Source of the DNA: Prochlorococcus sp. scB243_495L20
Lineage (GTDB): Bacteria > Cyanobacteriota > Cyanobacteriia > PCC-6307 > Cyanobiaceae
Assembly (NCBI GenBank): GCA_000634215.1
Contig: JFLX01000001.1
Coordinates: 1 to 64,000 of the forward strand
Length of the DNA stretch: 64,000 bases
Direction of reading: 5' to 3'
The position numbers and the translations under genes are program-made. Positions 49,159 through 58,121 of this stretch are shown here, piece by piece (the stretch's first letter is position 1; each line of letters begins with the position of its first letter). Below the pieces are notes generated by a model. That model saw only the letters and a list, made by a program, of their open reading frames with translations, was not told where the DNA came from and did no database searches.

Positions 49159-49699
49159 CTTTTTTAAAAAACTCTATTCAAGACTAAATCATATTACTAT
49201 TTTTCCTGATAAATAGAAATAGTTTTATCTTTTTATCTTTTTACTTGTCTTAATTTGAGACTGGAAACTTTTTGAACTTTTAAAAGTTAGTTAGGACTAA
49301 ATTTACACTCATTATTGATTATGTATTTTCTATTTAATCGCTTGCTTTATATAGGGCAATTTTGTATTCAAGAAATATCAAATTAATTTATTAATTATAA
49401 AATTTATGGAAAGCAAGTTAAAGTTAAAACTATTTAATAGCTAGTAAAAGCTTACTTCTTTAAAGAATTTCCTCTGTTCGAATCTGGGTGCCGCCTTATT
49501 TAATTTTTTACACATTTAATTAAGAAGTTTTCGAAAAACTTTAATTTCAAATAAAGGGTATAAGTTAAAATTACTTATTAATCTATAGAAAAATAATCAA
49601 TTATAAATTATTGAAAAACAATACCTTAATCCCACTAAAAAAAATTTAATAGATTTATTAATTATTTACATCAAATAATTTATAGAAATTGAAATTGTT
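49159..49699. other. 541-bp gene-poor region
   Basis: Very AT-rich, with only very short ORFs (the longest I checked has 21 codons, at 49321-49386). It contains the partial tRNA-Cys copy at 49476-49498. Its left part would hold the promoter of the SLBB gene. I see no RNA gene. Confidence 0.6.
49476..49498 (+). repeat. Direct repeat copy 2 (partial tRNA-Cys, att-like)
   Basis: A 23-bp exact copy of 47694-47716 on the same strand, 1,782 bp away. Sequence to its left does not continue the tRNA (no anticodon arm), so it is a remnant and not a gene. Confidence 0.85.
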
Positions 49700-49870
49700 T
49701 TAATAATCATTATCTGCCACACACATTCCAAAACATCTAATGCCATTTGAGGCAGTCCTTTTGCAATGATTACATAAAATGGGATCTTTCTCAGAATTAA
49801 GGTTGATTTTTGAATTATTTTGGACTTTGCAACTTTTTAATTCTTGTGTCGAATCAAATAGAGTCATTCT
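49700..49870 (-). CDS. Small cysteine-rich protein (56 aa)
   Basis: Start ATG 49870, overlapping the last 17 bases of the preceding gene. The C-terminal half has CNHC and CFGMC, four cysteines in a CxxC...CxxxC pattern that suggests a zinc-binding knuckle. An upstream in-frame ATG at 49912 lies deeper inside the neighbour and is less likely. The function is unknown. Translational coupling with the 214-aa protein upstream is likely. Confidence 0.6.
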   Translation of the reverse strand, partial: RMTLFDSTQELKSCKVQNNSKINLNSEKDPILCNHCKRTASNGIRCFGMCVADNDY

Positions 49871-50498
49871 TGGAATCATCACTTGAATCGATACTAACAA
49901 CAAGGGAAGCATTTGTGTTAGAAGATGGTATATCCATAATTTTCACAGTTTCTTTAGGCTCATCTATAACTTGATTTTTTTCTGTACTCTCATCAACTGC
50001 ACAAGCTTCAAGAGCTTCTCGAAGTAGTGAATCAAAAGTTGCTCCAGGCAATCTATGTCTAGCAACCTCAAGAAAAGTTCTCGGTAACGATTCGGATGCA
50101 GCATCTCGTAAAGCAGGATTATTCTTTCTATGTTCTTGTTCTTCTTCTATTGATTTAATAAACCTCAGTGTGACATCTCTTTTTGTAGAGGCTTTTATCA
50201 AAGTATCATTTTCAGGATTACTAACATTAGGTTCATTTTCAAGATCACTAAGTCGTTTTTCCAAACTATTTAGAACTTCATTAGCTTCTTTACTAATATG
50301 CGCTAATTGACCATCAGACAAATTTGGTAAATCAGCGACAAAAACTTTACCATGATCCCTTAGTGTCAAGAAAGTTGGTCTTGGGCCTTGAGCCTGTCTA
50401 CCAATTGATTCAGAATTATTCCCTAATGGTCTTTTTGGAGGTGTAGGTCCAGCTGAACTACGTCTACGTGTAATTCTTTGATTATTTGCAAAGGGCAT
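49854..50498 (-). CDS. Conserved hypothetical protein (214 aa)
   Basis: A basic, Pro-rich N-terminus (RITRRRSSAGPTPPKRPLG), a predicted helical middle with LSDGQLAHISKEANEVLNSL and LRFIKSIEEEQEHRKNN, and an Asp/Ser-rich acidic tail. No membrane segment or known domain. The composition suggests a nucleic-acid- or membrane-surface-binding soluble protein, but no function can be given. Confidence 0.65.
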   Translation of the reverse strand: MPFANNQRITRRRSSAGPTPPKRPLGNNSESIGRQAQGPRPTFLTLRDHGKVFVADLPNLSDGQLAHISKEANEVLNSLEKRLSDLENEPNVSNPENDTLIKASTKRDVTLRFIKSIEEEQEHRKNNPALRDAASESLPRTFLEVARHRLPGATFDSLLREALEACAVDESTEKNQVIDEPKETVKIMDIPSSNTNASLVVSIDSSDDSKNDSI

Positions 50499-50623
50499 TG
50501 AATAAAAGGTTAAATCTTAATGCTTAAACTTCCGATATTATTCGGCGGTGATTTTATTATATTACATCTAACTTTTTCATTTGGGTATAAAAAATAATTT
50601 TTTAAAACTCATCTAAAAAAAAT

Positions 50624-51667
50624 TTATGTTAGGATTTCTGGCAAAAATTTACTAATTGTTGAATTATTTTTTCGCACTATCTTTCCAATTTCCCAACTAT
50701 CTATATCATAATCTTTACAGATACTTAATATCGCGTCCTTAGATTTTTTATCAATAATTAAACAAAATCCAACTCCAAGATTGAAAGTATTCCAAAAATC
50801 TTTTTCAGGAATAGATCCTTGTTCTTTAAGGAATTTAAATAAAATAGGTATATCCCAAGAACTGGTATTGATATAAGGAATAAAATCAGAAGGAATACAT
50901 CTTGGTAAATTTTCTGGAATTCCTCCTCCAGTTATATGAGACATTGCTTTAATTTCTATATTTTCAGATAATATTTGGTTAATCACATTATTGTAAATTT
51001 TTGTAGGTTTCAATAACTCATCATAAAAACTTAAGTGAGAAACTTTTTCAAATTCCTTTTCTATTTGATTATTGTTTTGAATAATTTTTCTTACTAAACT
51101 AAAACCATTACTATGAACTCCATTACTTTTTAAAGCAATTATCAAGTCATTTTCAGAGACTTTTTTACCATTAATAAGCTTATCCTCATCGACTATTCCA
51201 ACACAAAATCCTGCAAGATCATACTTATTTTTTGAATAAAATCCTGGCATTTCAGCAGTTTCTCCGCCGAGTAATGAACAGTTATTTTCTCTGCAGCCAT
51301 GTGAAATTCCTTGAACAACCCTCAATAATTGTTTCTTATCAAGCTTACCAGTAGCAATATAATCCAGAAAAAATAACGGTTTTGCACCACTAGTAATGAT
51401 ATCGTTCATGCACATAGCAACTAAATCAATACCAACCTCAAAGTGAAAGTTTTTACTTTGGGCTAATTCTAATTTTGTTCCAACACCATCAGTTCCTGAA
51501 ACAAGAACTGGTTTTTTAAAACTATCGATAGGAATTCTAAACAAGCCTCCGAACCCGCCAATACCCTCAATCACATTAGATGTATGAGTTTCTTCAACTG
51601 CCTGTTTAATTTCGGAAACAAATTCTCGTCCAGCTTCTATGTCAACACCTGATGTTTTGTAATCCAT
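50624..51667 (-). CDS. purM: Phosphoribosylformylglycinamidine cyclo-ligase
   Basis: 347 aa. Forms AIR in purine synthesis. GTDGVGTKLELA, CMNDIITSGAKPLFFLDY, GGETAEMPGFY and MSHITGGGIPENLPR are the family's ATP/FGAM site motifs. Full length. Divergent from panC/cmk, with 98 bp between starts. Confidence 0.97.
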   Translation of the reverse strand: MDYKTSGVDIEAGREFVSEIKQAVEETHTSNVIEGIGGFGGLFRIPIDSFKKPVLVSGTDGVGTKLELAQSKNFHFEVGIDLVAMCMNDIITSGAKPLFFLDYIATGKLDKKQLLRVVQGISHGCRENNCSLLGGETAEMPGFYSKNKYDLAGFCVGIVDEDKLINGKKVSENDLIIALKSNGVHSNGFSLVRKIIQNNNQIEKEFEKVSHLSFYDELLKPTKIYNNVINQILSENIEIKAMSHITGGGIPENLPRCIPSDFIPYINTSSWDIPILFKFLKEQGSIPEKDFWNTFNLGVGFCLIIDKKSKDAILSICKDYDIDSWEIGKIVRKNNSTISKFLPEILT

Positions 51668-51765
51668 GAAATAATAATGATAGACTTTCCCTATATAGAT
51701 ATTCCTCCTAAGATTGCTTTTGTCCAGTAATTATTTATCAAATAGATTTATTTTTTAAAAAGAAA

Positions 51766-53298
51766 GTGAAGAAAGTAATAATAAGGAAAACTGAAGAAAT
51801 AGAAAATTGGAAGAGAAATATAAATAGTGAAATTAACTTTATTCCAACAATGGGTAATCTTCATAATGGACATATAAAATTGATATCAACAGCAAAAAAT
51901 GACAATTCTAATGTTAATTTAGTAAGTATTTTTATTAATCCACTTCAATTCGATAACAAGTTAGACTTAGAGAATTACCCTAAAACAATTGATAATGATA
52001 TAAAAATCTCCTTTTCAAATGGCGCAGATGCCATCTTCATCCCAAGTAATGAAGATATATATCCACCAAATAATAAAGATATTAAATTCCTAGAAGCTCC
52101 AATAGAATTATCTTCTGCATTATGTGGATTAAATCGAATTGGACATTTTGATGGCGTATGTACAGTAGTTTATAGATTACTTAATCTCATCAAGCCTAAA
52201 AATCTTTACTTAGGGGAAAAAGATTGGCAACAACTTTTAATTTTAAAAAATCTTGTCCTAAAAGAGAAATTAAATGTTGCTATTAAATCTATTCCTACAC
52301 AAAGAGATTTTGATGGAATTCCTTTAAGTTCGCGTAATGTGCATTTATCAAAAAACGAAAGGAAATTGATTAGTTTTTTTTCAAGTGAGTTAGTAGAAGC
52401 AAAAAAAATTTTTCAACAAGAAAAAAAGATCAATTTAAACAAAATAATAAAAAAGCTATCTGCAAAAAAAATTTCAATTGAATATTTAGAACATTTACAC
52501 CCTCATACACTCCAAAAAGCAAAACTTGAGGATAATATTTCGTTACTTGCTGGTGCGATAAGATGTGGAAAGACAAGATTAATTGATCACGTTTTTCTAA
52601 TGAAAAGAAGTCCGATCATTGCAATTGATGGTCCTGCAGGATCAGGTAAAAGTACAGTAACTAAGTTAATAGCGAAGAAACTTAAACTTTTATATTTAGA
52701 TACTGGGGCAATGTATAGGGCATTGAGTTGGCTTATGATAAAAGAAAATATTGATTATAAAAAAGAAAAAAATTTACAGAATATTTTTAAAGATGTTTCT
52801 ATTGTTTTCAAGTCGAATGTAAATTCACATCAGGATGTTTATGTTAATAACTACTGCGTTACTGATGAAATTAGGTCGCAAAAGATAAGTTCCATAGTTT
52901 CTAAAATTTCCTCAATAAAAGAAGTAAGAAAATTCTTAGTAGAAGAACAAAGAAAAATTGGAGCATCAGGCGGACTTGTAGCTGAGGGAAGAGATATAGG
53001 AACTACTGTTTTTCCACATGCAGAACTTAAAATATTTTTAACTGCTAGCATCGATGAAAGAGCAAAAAGAAGAAAATCTGATAAAAATAGTAAAGACTCA
53101 CAAGAAATAGACCTTAATACATTAAAAGAACTTATAAAGAAAAGAGATTTTGCAGATTCCAATAGGGAAATTTCACCTCTTATAAAAGCGAATGACGCAA
53201 TAGAAATTATTACGGATGGATATTCAATTGATGAGGTAGTGGATAAAATTATTGATCTTTATAATGATAAGATTCCTAAAGAAACTGCGATCAATTAA
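51766..53298 (+). CDS. panC/cmk: Bifunctional pantoate-beta-alanine ligase/cytidylate kinase
   Basis: 510 aa. The N-terminal PanC half (1-275) has FIPTMGNLHNGH (HxGH-type ATP motif) and GEKDWQQL. The C-terminal CMP kinase half (about 281-510) has P-loop DGPAGSGKST and EGRDIGTTVFP. This fusion is typical of cyanobacteria. It makes pantothenate and phosphorylates CMP/dCMP. The start is GTG at 51766. Confidence 0.95.
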   Translation: MKKVIIRKTEEIENWKRNINSEINFIPTMGNLHNGHIKLISTAKNDNSNVNLVSIFINPLQFDNKLDLENYPKTIDNDIKISFSNGADAIFIPSNEDIYPPNNKDIKFLEAPIELSSALCGLNRIGHFDGVCTVVYRLLNLIKPKNLYLGEKDWQQLLILKNLVLKEKLNVAIKSIPTQRDFDGIPLSSRNVHLSKNERKLISFFSSELVEAKKIFQQEKKINLNKIIKKLSAKKISIEYLEHLHPHTLQKAKLEDNISLLAGAIRCGKTRLIDHVFLMKRSPIIAIDGPAGSGKSTVTKLIAKKLKLLYLDTGAMYRALSWLMIKENIDYKKEKNLQNIFKDVSIVFKSNVNSHQDVYVNNYCVTDEIRSQKISSIVSKISSIKEVRKFLVEEQRKIGASGGLVAEGRDIGTTVFPHAELKIFLTASIDERAKRRKSDKNSKDSQEIDLNTLKELIKKRDFADSNREISPLIKANDAIEIITDGYSIDEVVDKIIDLYNDKIPKETAIN

Positions 53299-53300
53299 AT

Positions 53301-53774
53301 TCAAGAAATACTTTCCAAAAAACCTTTTACAGAATCTTCTAAAATATCAAGGACATAATCGAATCCCTCATCACCTCCAAAATATGGGTCAGGAACTTCT
53401 TGCTCATTAAAAACTGATCTAAAATCTTGTATTTTTTTAATTGATGCAAAATCATTTGAAGATGTTCTATTTTTAAGATCTTGAATATTTCTAAAATTTG
53501 AGTCGTCCATCGCAAGAATATAATTAAATTCTTCAAAATCTTTGCTAGTAATTTGACGAGCCCTACTTAAAATATTTATATCTCTTCTATCTGCCGCAAT
53601 TCTCATCCTAGAGTCAGCTTTTTTTCCAATATGCCAACTCCCAGTTCCAGCAGAATCTACAATAAAGCCATCGGTTAATCCTTTACTTTCAAGTAGACTT
53701 ATAAAGATAGCTTCTGCTGCAGGAGACCTACAAATATTTCCCAAACATACAAAAAGAACAGAAATTTTTTTCAT
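53301..53774 (-). CDS. Low-molecular-weight protein tyrosine phosphatase
   Basis: 157 aa. The catalytic loop FVCLGNICRSP (Cys10, Arg16) is at the N-terminus and the general-acid Asp lies in VPDPYFGG. Family members dephosphorylate tyrosine kinases of capsule export or arsenate-type substrates; the target here is unknown. Converges on panC/cmk with a 2-bp gap. Confidence 0.92.
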   Translation of the reverse strand: MKKISVLFVCLGNICRSPAAEAIFISLLESKGLTDGFIVDSAGTGSWHIGKKADSRMRIAADRRDINILSRARQITSKDFEEFNYILAMDDSNFRNIQDLKNRTSSNDFASIKKIQDFRSVFNEQEVPDPYFGGDEGFDYVLDILEDSVKGFLESIS

Positions 53775-53806
53775 ATGATTTCAAATTTCTATAAATTATA
53801 AGACTT

Positions 53807-54568
53807 TTAAGTAGTAAATAAAACTTCTTTAATTAAAGATTCAGTAAATTCTTTACCAAACAAACTCGACAACATTGGCCTTGCTGGATCGTTATCTCTT
53901 CTATATTTCAAATAATTATTTTGACCATTTATTAATTCTTTTTGCAATCTTATATTGGCTTCTTTACTTTCGAAAAGAATTTCCAAATACAAATCAAAGT
54001 ATTCCTTAAATGACGTATAAAGCTGATTAGCAATTAATAAATCACTTCTTTCTCCCTTTGGTAATTTTGACCAGATTACCCCCGGAGAAAAAAATCTAGC
54101 TACATCTTCAGACATTTTTTCAGCTAATGGGAGTGATGAATGACAATGATTTTTGAGTTTTATTAGTTTTTCTAATAACTCATTATTGAACTGATTTTGT
54201 ATTTTTAATGAAGGCTGAAAATCTAATACTAATAGATGACTATTAGGGAGAGAAACAAAATCTACTCCAAAAAAAGGGACATTATAAATAGTATTAGGTA
54301 TTATTAAAAAATTTAAAACGGAATAATTTGGACTATTTATACACACTGCTCTTGCGAATTGAATTCTTTTTTTATGAGTTACACCCCAAGTAGAGAGATT
54401 CACATTTTTTTTTGATTTTTTTGAACCATAAGTCGAATCTTTATAAGAATATTCCGAGGGTATTTTTTTTTCTAAACAGTTATATTTTCTTAAATTATTA
54501 GTTAAATATTTTAGAAAATTATGCCATCTCCAATCTGGCATATAAAAAATAGTATCTTGTATTAACAT
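53807..54568 (-). CDS. pebB: Phycoerythrobilin:ferredoxin oxidoreductase
   Basis: 253 aa of the ferredoxin-dependent bilin reductase family. [20 protein letters not shown] carries the substrate-pocket aspartate, and the C-terminus [16 protein letters not shown] is family-typical. It reduces 15,16-dihydrobiliverdin to phycoerythrobilin. Third gene of the ho1-pebA-pebB operon; its ATG abuts the pebA stop. Confidence 0.9.
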   Translation of the reverse strand: MLIQDTIFYMPDWRWHNFLKYLTNNLRKYNCLEKKIPSEYSYKDSTYGSKKSKKNVNLSTWGVTHKKRIQFARAVCINSPNYSVLNFLIIPNTIYNVPFFGVDFVSLPNSHLLVLDFQPSLKIQNQFNNELLEKLIKLKNHCHSSLPLAEKMSEDVARFFSPGVIWSKLPKGERSDLLIANQLYTSFKEYFDLYLEILFESKEANIRLQKELINGQNNYLKYRRDNDPARPMLSSLFGKEFTESLIKEVLFTT

Positions 54569-55279
54569 TCAATGAATAATCTCATTATTTAATGTAAAAA
54601 GAAATTTGTTGATAAATTTTTTTGTCCATTCTTCTCCAAAAAAAGATTTAAACAATTTATCTGCAGGATCTTTTTCAAAACTATACTTATCATATTTGAT
54701 TTGATTAATCTTTATTTCTTCTGCATTTAAAAATTGATTTGCAGGATTCGATTTATAAATGTTCAAATAGTTATTTACAAATGAATGGAATATATTATTT
54801 AAATCTCTATCAAGATTTAATTTACTTCCTCGACATATAATCACCCATGGGGAAAAATACTTTTTTGAATCATATATATTCTTCATTTTATTATTATCAA
54901 ATTCAGAATAATTTTTCTTGATACTACTTAAACTTGAACAATATTTTTCAAGATACTTGTCTTCTTGAATTAAAGGTTGATAATCAAGTATTGCTAATAA
55001 CTTTTGAGAGGTTCCAAACCATAAAATATCGGCTCCTAAAATAGGTATTTCACTATCAAAATTTGGATATGCGACTGTATTAAATACTTGCAGTTTTTTG
55101 CCACCATCTAATCTTGTTATTCGCCACTTTCTATATTCGGGAGATGAAAAAAGCCAATTTTTAATAATATATTTTGAGTCTTCATTGTGATGTTCTTTGA
55201 ATTCGCTAGATATTTGTACTTCATGACCATTTAATTCATCAATATTGGTTTTAAGGAAATCAACTAATGAATCAAACAT
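54569..55279 (-). CDS. pebA: 15,16-dihydrobiliverdin:ferredoxin oxidoreductase
   Basis: 236 aa, bilin reductase family. [12 protein letters not shown] and ILDYQPL are the pocket segments, and the C-terminus has [20 protein letters not shown]. It reduces biliverdin at the 15,16 double bond, passing the product to PebB. It lies 6 bp after ho1. The PebA assignment rests on operon order and similarity to PebA rather than PcyA. Confidence 0.9.
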   Translation of the reverse strand: MFDSLVDFLKTNIDELNGHEVQISSEFKEHHNEDSKYIIKNWLFSSPEYRKWRITRLDGGKKLQVFNTVAYPNFDSEIPILGADILWFGTSQKLLAILDYQPLIQEDKYLEKYCSSLSSIKKNYSEFDNNKMKNIYDSKKYFSPWVIICRGSKLNLDRDLNNIFHSFVNNYLNIYKSNPANQFLNAEEIKINQIKYDKYSFEKDPADKLFKSFFGEEWTKKFINKFLFTLNNEIIH

Positions 55280-55285
55280 AAATTA

Positions 55286-55996
55286 CTAGGTCTCTGTGCT
55301 TCCTTTCCTTACTTTTTTTGTTATGTAATTAAATACAATCTTGCCTAAAACAGCAATCAAGTTTCCCTCAAGCTCCTTAAACATCTTCATATTGTAAGTA
55401 AAAGCTTGATTTGCTTCATCAATAATTTGATCAGCAGTCTTTTGATTTATTGGAAGTTGATTCAAAGTAAGGGAATATTCTTCTTTGAATTTCTTTTCAT
55501 CAGCAATTAATTCAAACTCATAAAAATTCAAACCATCATTTCCCTTCAAATTTAGTGCTTTTTTAGCGATCCTTTTCAAAATTTGCCCCCCAGATAAATC
55601 TCCTATATATCGAGTGTAGTGGTGACCAACCAATAGCTCTGGTGAATTTTTTGCGACATCTCGGATTCTTTCAACATATTCTTTTGCTGAGTGAGAAATA
55701 TTAATTTGATTCTTCCAGTTTTCACCAAAATAAAATTTTAGATCATTTACAAGAGTTTCTTTCCTGAATAATGATTTAAAACCTATAGGTTTTATTACAG
55801 GATGTTCCTCATTGACCAGTCTTTCAATTTCTTCTTCCATAGCTTCATAAACAAAATATAAATCACTAATTAATTTTCTATAAGATTTTTTTTCAACAAC
55901 TCCTTTTAAAAAACAAGCCACAAAGCCAGTGTTTTCTGCCATAGTGTGGGATTTTTTTGTCCCTTCTCTTAATTGTCCCGCAAGAGCGACTGCCAT
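55286..55996 (-). CDS. ho1: Heme oxygenase
   Basis: 236 aa. It opens heme to biliverdin IX-alpha, feeding PebA/PebB. The proximal heme ligand is His17 in EGTKKSHTMAENTGF, and the distal helix is ARYIGDLSGGQILK-like (HHYTRYIGDLSGGQIL). First gene of the leftward bilin operon. Confidence 0.95.
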   Translation of the reverse strand: MAVALAGQLREGTKKSHTMAENTGFVACFLKGVVEKKSYRKLISDLYFVYEAMEEEIERLVNEEHPVIKPIGFKSLFRKETLVNDLKFYFGENWKNQINISHSAKEYVERIRDVAKNSPELLVGHHYTRYIGDLSGGQILKRIAKKALNLKGNDGLNFYEFELIADEKKFKEEYSLTLNQLPINQKTADQIIDEANQAFTYNMKMFKELEGNLIAVLGKIVFNYITKKVRKGSTET

Positions 55997-56053
55997 ATAT
56001 TTTGAATTATTTTTGTAAGTGTATTTAATCTACAAGAAAAATACATAAAACAG

Positions 56054-56485
56054 CTAATTTTTGTTACCAGCGGATGTTGTAGAGAATAGCTTGTAAAGTT
56101 CTTTACAAACCAAAAAAAGGTTATCTTTTTGTTCCTTTTGCGGTAGATGAGTGCCAGTCATTTCCCAATCACCGATGGTAGCCACTCTCCATCTCTCGGA
56201 TGGAACAATCATACCTCGCATTATTATTCCCAACAATTTCGGGACTCTTTCATTATTATCATTTTCAATTCTTAATTGTAAGAGTATTGCTCTACATTCA
56301 ATAAGAGGGCTCCAACCAGGGAAATGAAACGCAAAATCAATAGTATCTTGCATGGATTCATTATTTAAATTATCCCAAGGACTAAAGTTTACGCTTGCAT
56401 CTGGAAAATATTTCCGAAACAAAGCCGCAGTAGAAGCAATTTTATTAGCTATTTCAACATTACTTACATTTGAACTCGCATTCAT
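56054..56485 (-). CDS. Conserved hypothetical protein
   Basis: About 143 aa from ATG 56485; a longer frame from TTG at 56581 (175 aa) is possible. LFRKYFPDASVNFSPWDNL and FAFHFPGWSPLIECRAILLQ are notable aromatic-rich stretches. There is no membrane segment, and no family is recognised. It sits between ho1 and the divergent icd, 57 bp from the ho1 start. Confidence 0.6.
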   Translation of the reverse strand: MNASSNVSNVEIANKIASTAALFRKYFPDASVNFSPWDNLNNESMQDTIDFAFHFPGWSPLIECRAILLQLRIENDNNERVPKLLGIIMRGMIVPSERWRVATIGDWEMTGTHLPQKEQKDNLFLVCKELYKLFSTTSAGNKN

Positions 56486-56696
56486 AAGTAGCTGAGTGTT
56501 CTTATGAAAAATGACATAATTTGCTTTAACTTGCTTATTAACTACTTTTTCTTTTAATAAAGATGTTGAAATGCTGATCAATAAAGTATTCTCTATTCAC
56601 ATTTGGACAATAAATTTCTAGGTTTTAAAGAAAATAACTCATCTCAAATTACAATACTAGCAACTTCAATGAGTTATCTTTTATTAATTCAATGCT

Positions 56697-58121
56697 ATGC
56701 CAAAATTTGAAAAATTAACTTTACCTAACGAAGGCGAGATAATAACTTTTAAGCAAGGTAAACCTAATGTTCCTAATAATCCAATTGTTCCATTTATCAG
56801 AGGTGATGGTACTGGAGTTGATATTTGGCCTGCTACTCAAATCGTTCTTGATTCGGCGATTAAAAAAAGTTATGGAGATGAAAGAAAAATAAATTGGTTT
56901 AAAGTTTATGCAGGCGATGAAGCTTGTGAACTTTATGGAACATATAACTATCTCCCGCAAGATACTATTGAAGCAATCAAACACTTTGGTGTAGCCATCA
57001 AAGGTCCTTTAACGACTCCCATCGGTGGAGGTATTAGATCTCTTAATGTTGCATTAAGGCAAATATTTGATTTATATAGCTGTGTTAGACCATGCAAATA
57101 TTATTCAGGAACTCCAAGCCCTCACAAAAATCCCCAAAATTTAGACGTTATTGTTTATAGAGAAAATACTGAGGATATCTACATGGGAATTGAATGGGAA
57201 GCGGAGGATAATAATTGTCTTGAATTAATTAACCACCTAAATAATAATGTCATACCAAAAAGTAAAAATTTAAAAAATAGATCCATACCTAACGGATCAG
57301 GTATTGGAATAAAACCAGTGAGTAAATCTGGTAGTCAAAGGCATATTAGAAAAGCTATTGAACATGCTAAAAAATTATCAGGAGATAAAAGGCATGTGAC
57401 TCTTGTACATAAAGGGAACATAATGAAATATACAGAAGGTGCATTTAGAGATTGGGGATATGAATTAGCAGTAAATGAATTTAGAGAAGATTGCATTACA
57501 GAAAGAGAAAGCTGGATTTTAGATAATATTCAGAAAAATCCAGAAATTACAATTGAAAATAATGCTCGAAAAATTGAACCAGGTTTTGACAAACTTACAA
57601 ATAACAAAAAAGCATTCATTTGCGAAGAAATTAAAGAAGTTATTGCATCAATATCAAACTCTCACGGAGATGGAAAATGGAGAGAACTAATACTTGTTGA
57701 CGATCGGATAGCTGATAGTATATTCCAACAAATCCAAACTAGACCTCAAGAATATTCAATTCTTGCAACGTTAAACCTCAATGGAGACTATGTTTCTGAT
57801 GCAGCTGCCGCAATTGTTGGAGGCCTTGGTATGGCTCCCGGTGCAAATATTGGAGATAATGCGGCAATTTTTGAAGCTACGCACGGTACCGCTCCAAAAC
57901 ATGCAGGCTTAAACAAGATTAATCCAGGCTCAGTAATTCTTAGTGGTGTAATGATGCTTGAATATTTTGGTTGGGATGAGGCAGCTAACTTAATTACTAG
58001 CGGTTTAAGTAAGGCGATAGAGCAAAAAAAAGTCACCTATGACTTAGCACGCTTAATGGAACCAAAAGTAGAAGCCCTATCCTGCAGCAGTTTTGCTGAA
58101 GAGATTATCTCAAATTTCTAA
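56697..58121 (+). CDS. icd: Isocitrate dehydrogenase (NADP)
   Basis: 474 aa. It makes 2-oxoglutarate, the carbon acceptor for ammonium. GGGIRSLNVALRQ contains the serine site of the substrate pocket, RENTEDIYMGIEWE the second motif, and NLNGDYVSDAAAAIVGGLG and HGTAPKHAG the metal and cofactor regions. It is longer than E. coli Icd because of an insert before the C-terminal domain, typical of cyanobacteria. No NtcA box (GTAN8TAC) is evident upstream. The 3' end overlaps the facing gene by 17 bp. Confidence 0.96.
   Translation: MPKFEKLTLPNEGEIITFKQGKPNVPNNPIVPFIRGDGTGVDIWPATQIVLDSAIKKSYGDERKINWFKVYAGDEACELYGTYNYLPQDTIEAIKHFGVAIKGPLTTPIGGGIRSLNVALRQIFDLYSCVRPCKYYSGTPSPHKNPQNLDVIVYRENTEDIYMGIEWEAEDNNCLELINHLNNNVIPKSKNLKNRSIPNGSGIGIKPVSKSGSQRHIRKAIEHAKKLSGDKRHVTLVHKGNIMKYTEGAFRDWGYELAVNEFREDCITERESWILDNIQKNPEITIENNARKIEPGFDKLTNNKKAFICEEIKEVIASISNSHGDGKWRELILVDDRIADSIFQQIQTRPQEYSILATLNLNGDYVSDAAAAIVGGLGMAPGANIGDNAAIFEATHGTAPKHAGLNKINPGSVILSGVMMLEYFGWDEAANLITSGLSKAIEQKKVTYDLARLMEPKVEALSCSSFAEEIISNF

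Larger units (their letters stand above)
47694..49498. mobile_element. Putative tRNA-Cys-bounded islet carrying an SLBB export gene
   Basis: About 1.8 kb between two direct copies of the tRNA-Cys 3' end. The only gene inside is the polysaccharide export protein at 47908-49158. No integrase, transposase or other mobility gene is present, so if mobile in origin it is a remnant or depends on functions elsewhere. The form fits the tRNA-targeting cargo elements described for marine picocyanobacteria; assignment to them is inference. Confidence 0.5.

Noticed and set aside
49321-49386. 21-codon ORF in the gap after the SLBB gene
   Set aside because: Very short, no ribosome site, and composition does not differ from the surrounding AT-rich sequence.
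56582-56696. NtcA site upstream of icd
   Set aside because: No GTA-N8-TAC palindrome could be found in the gap.
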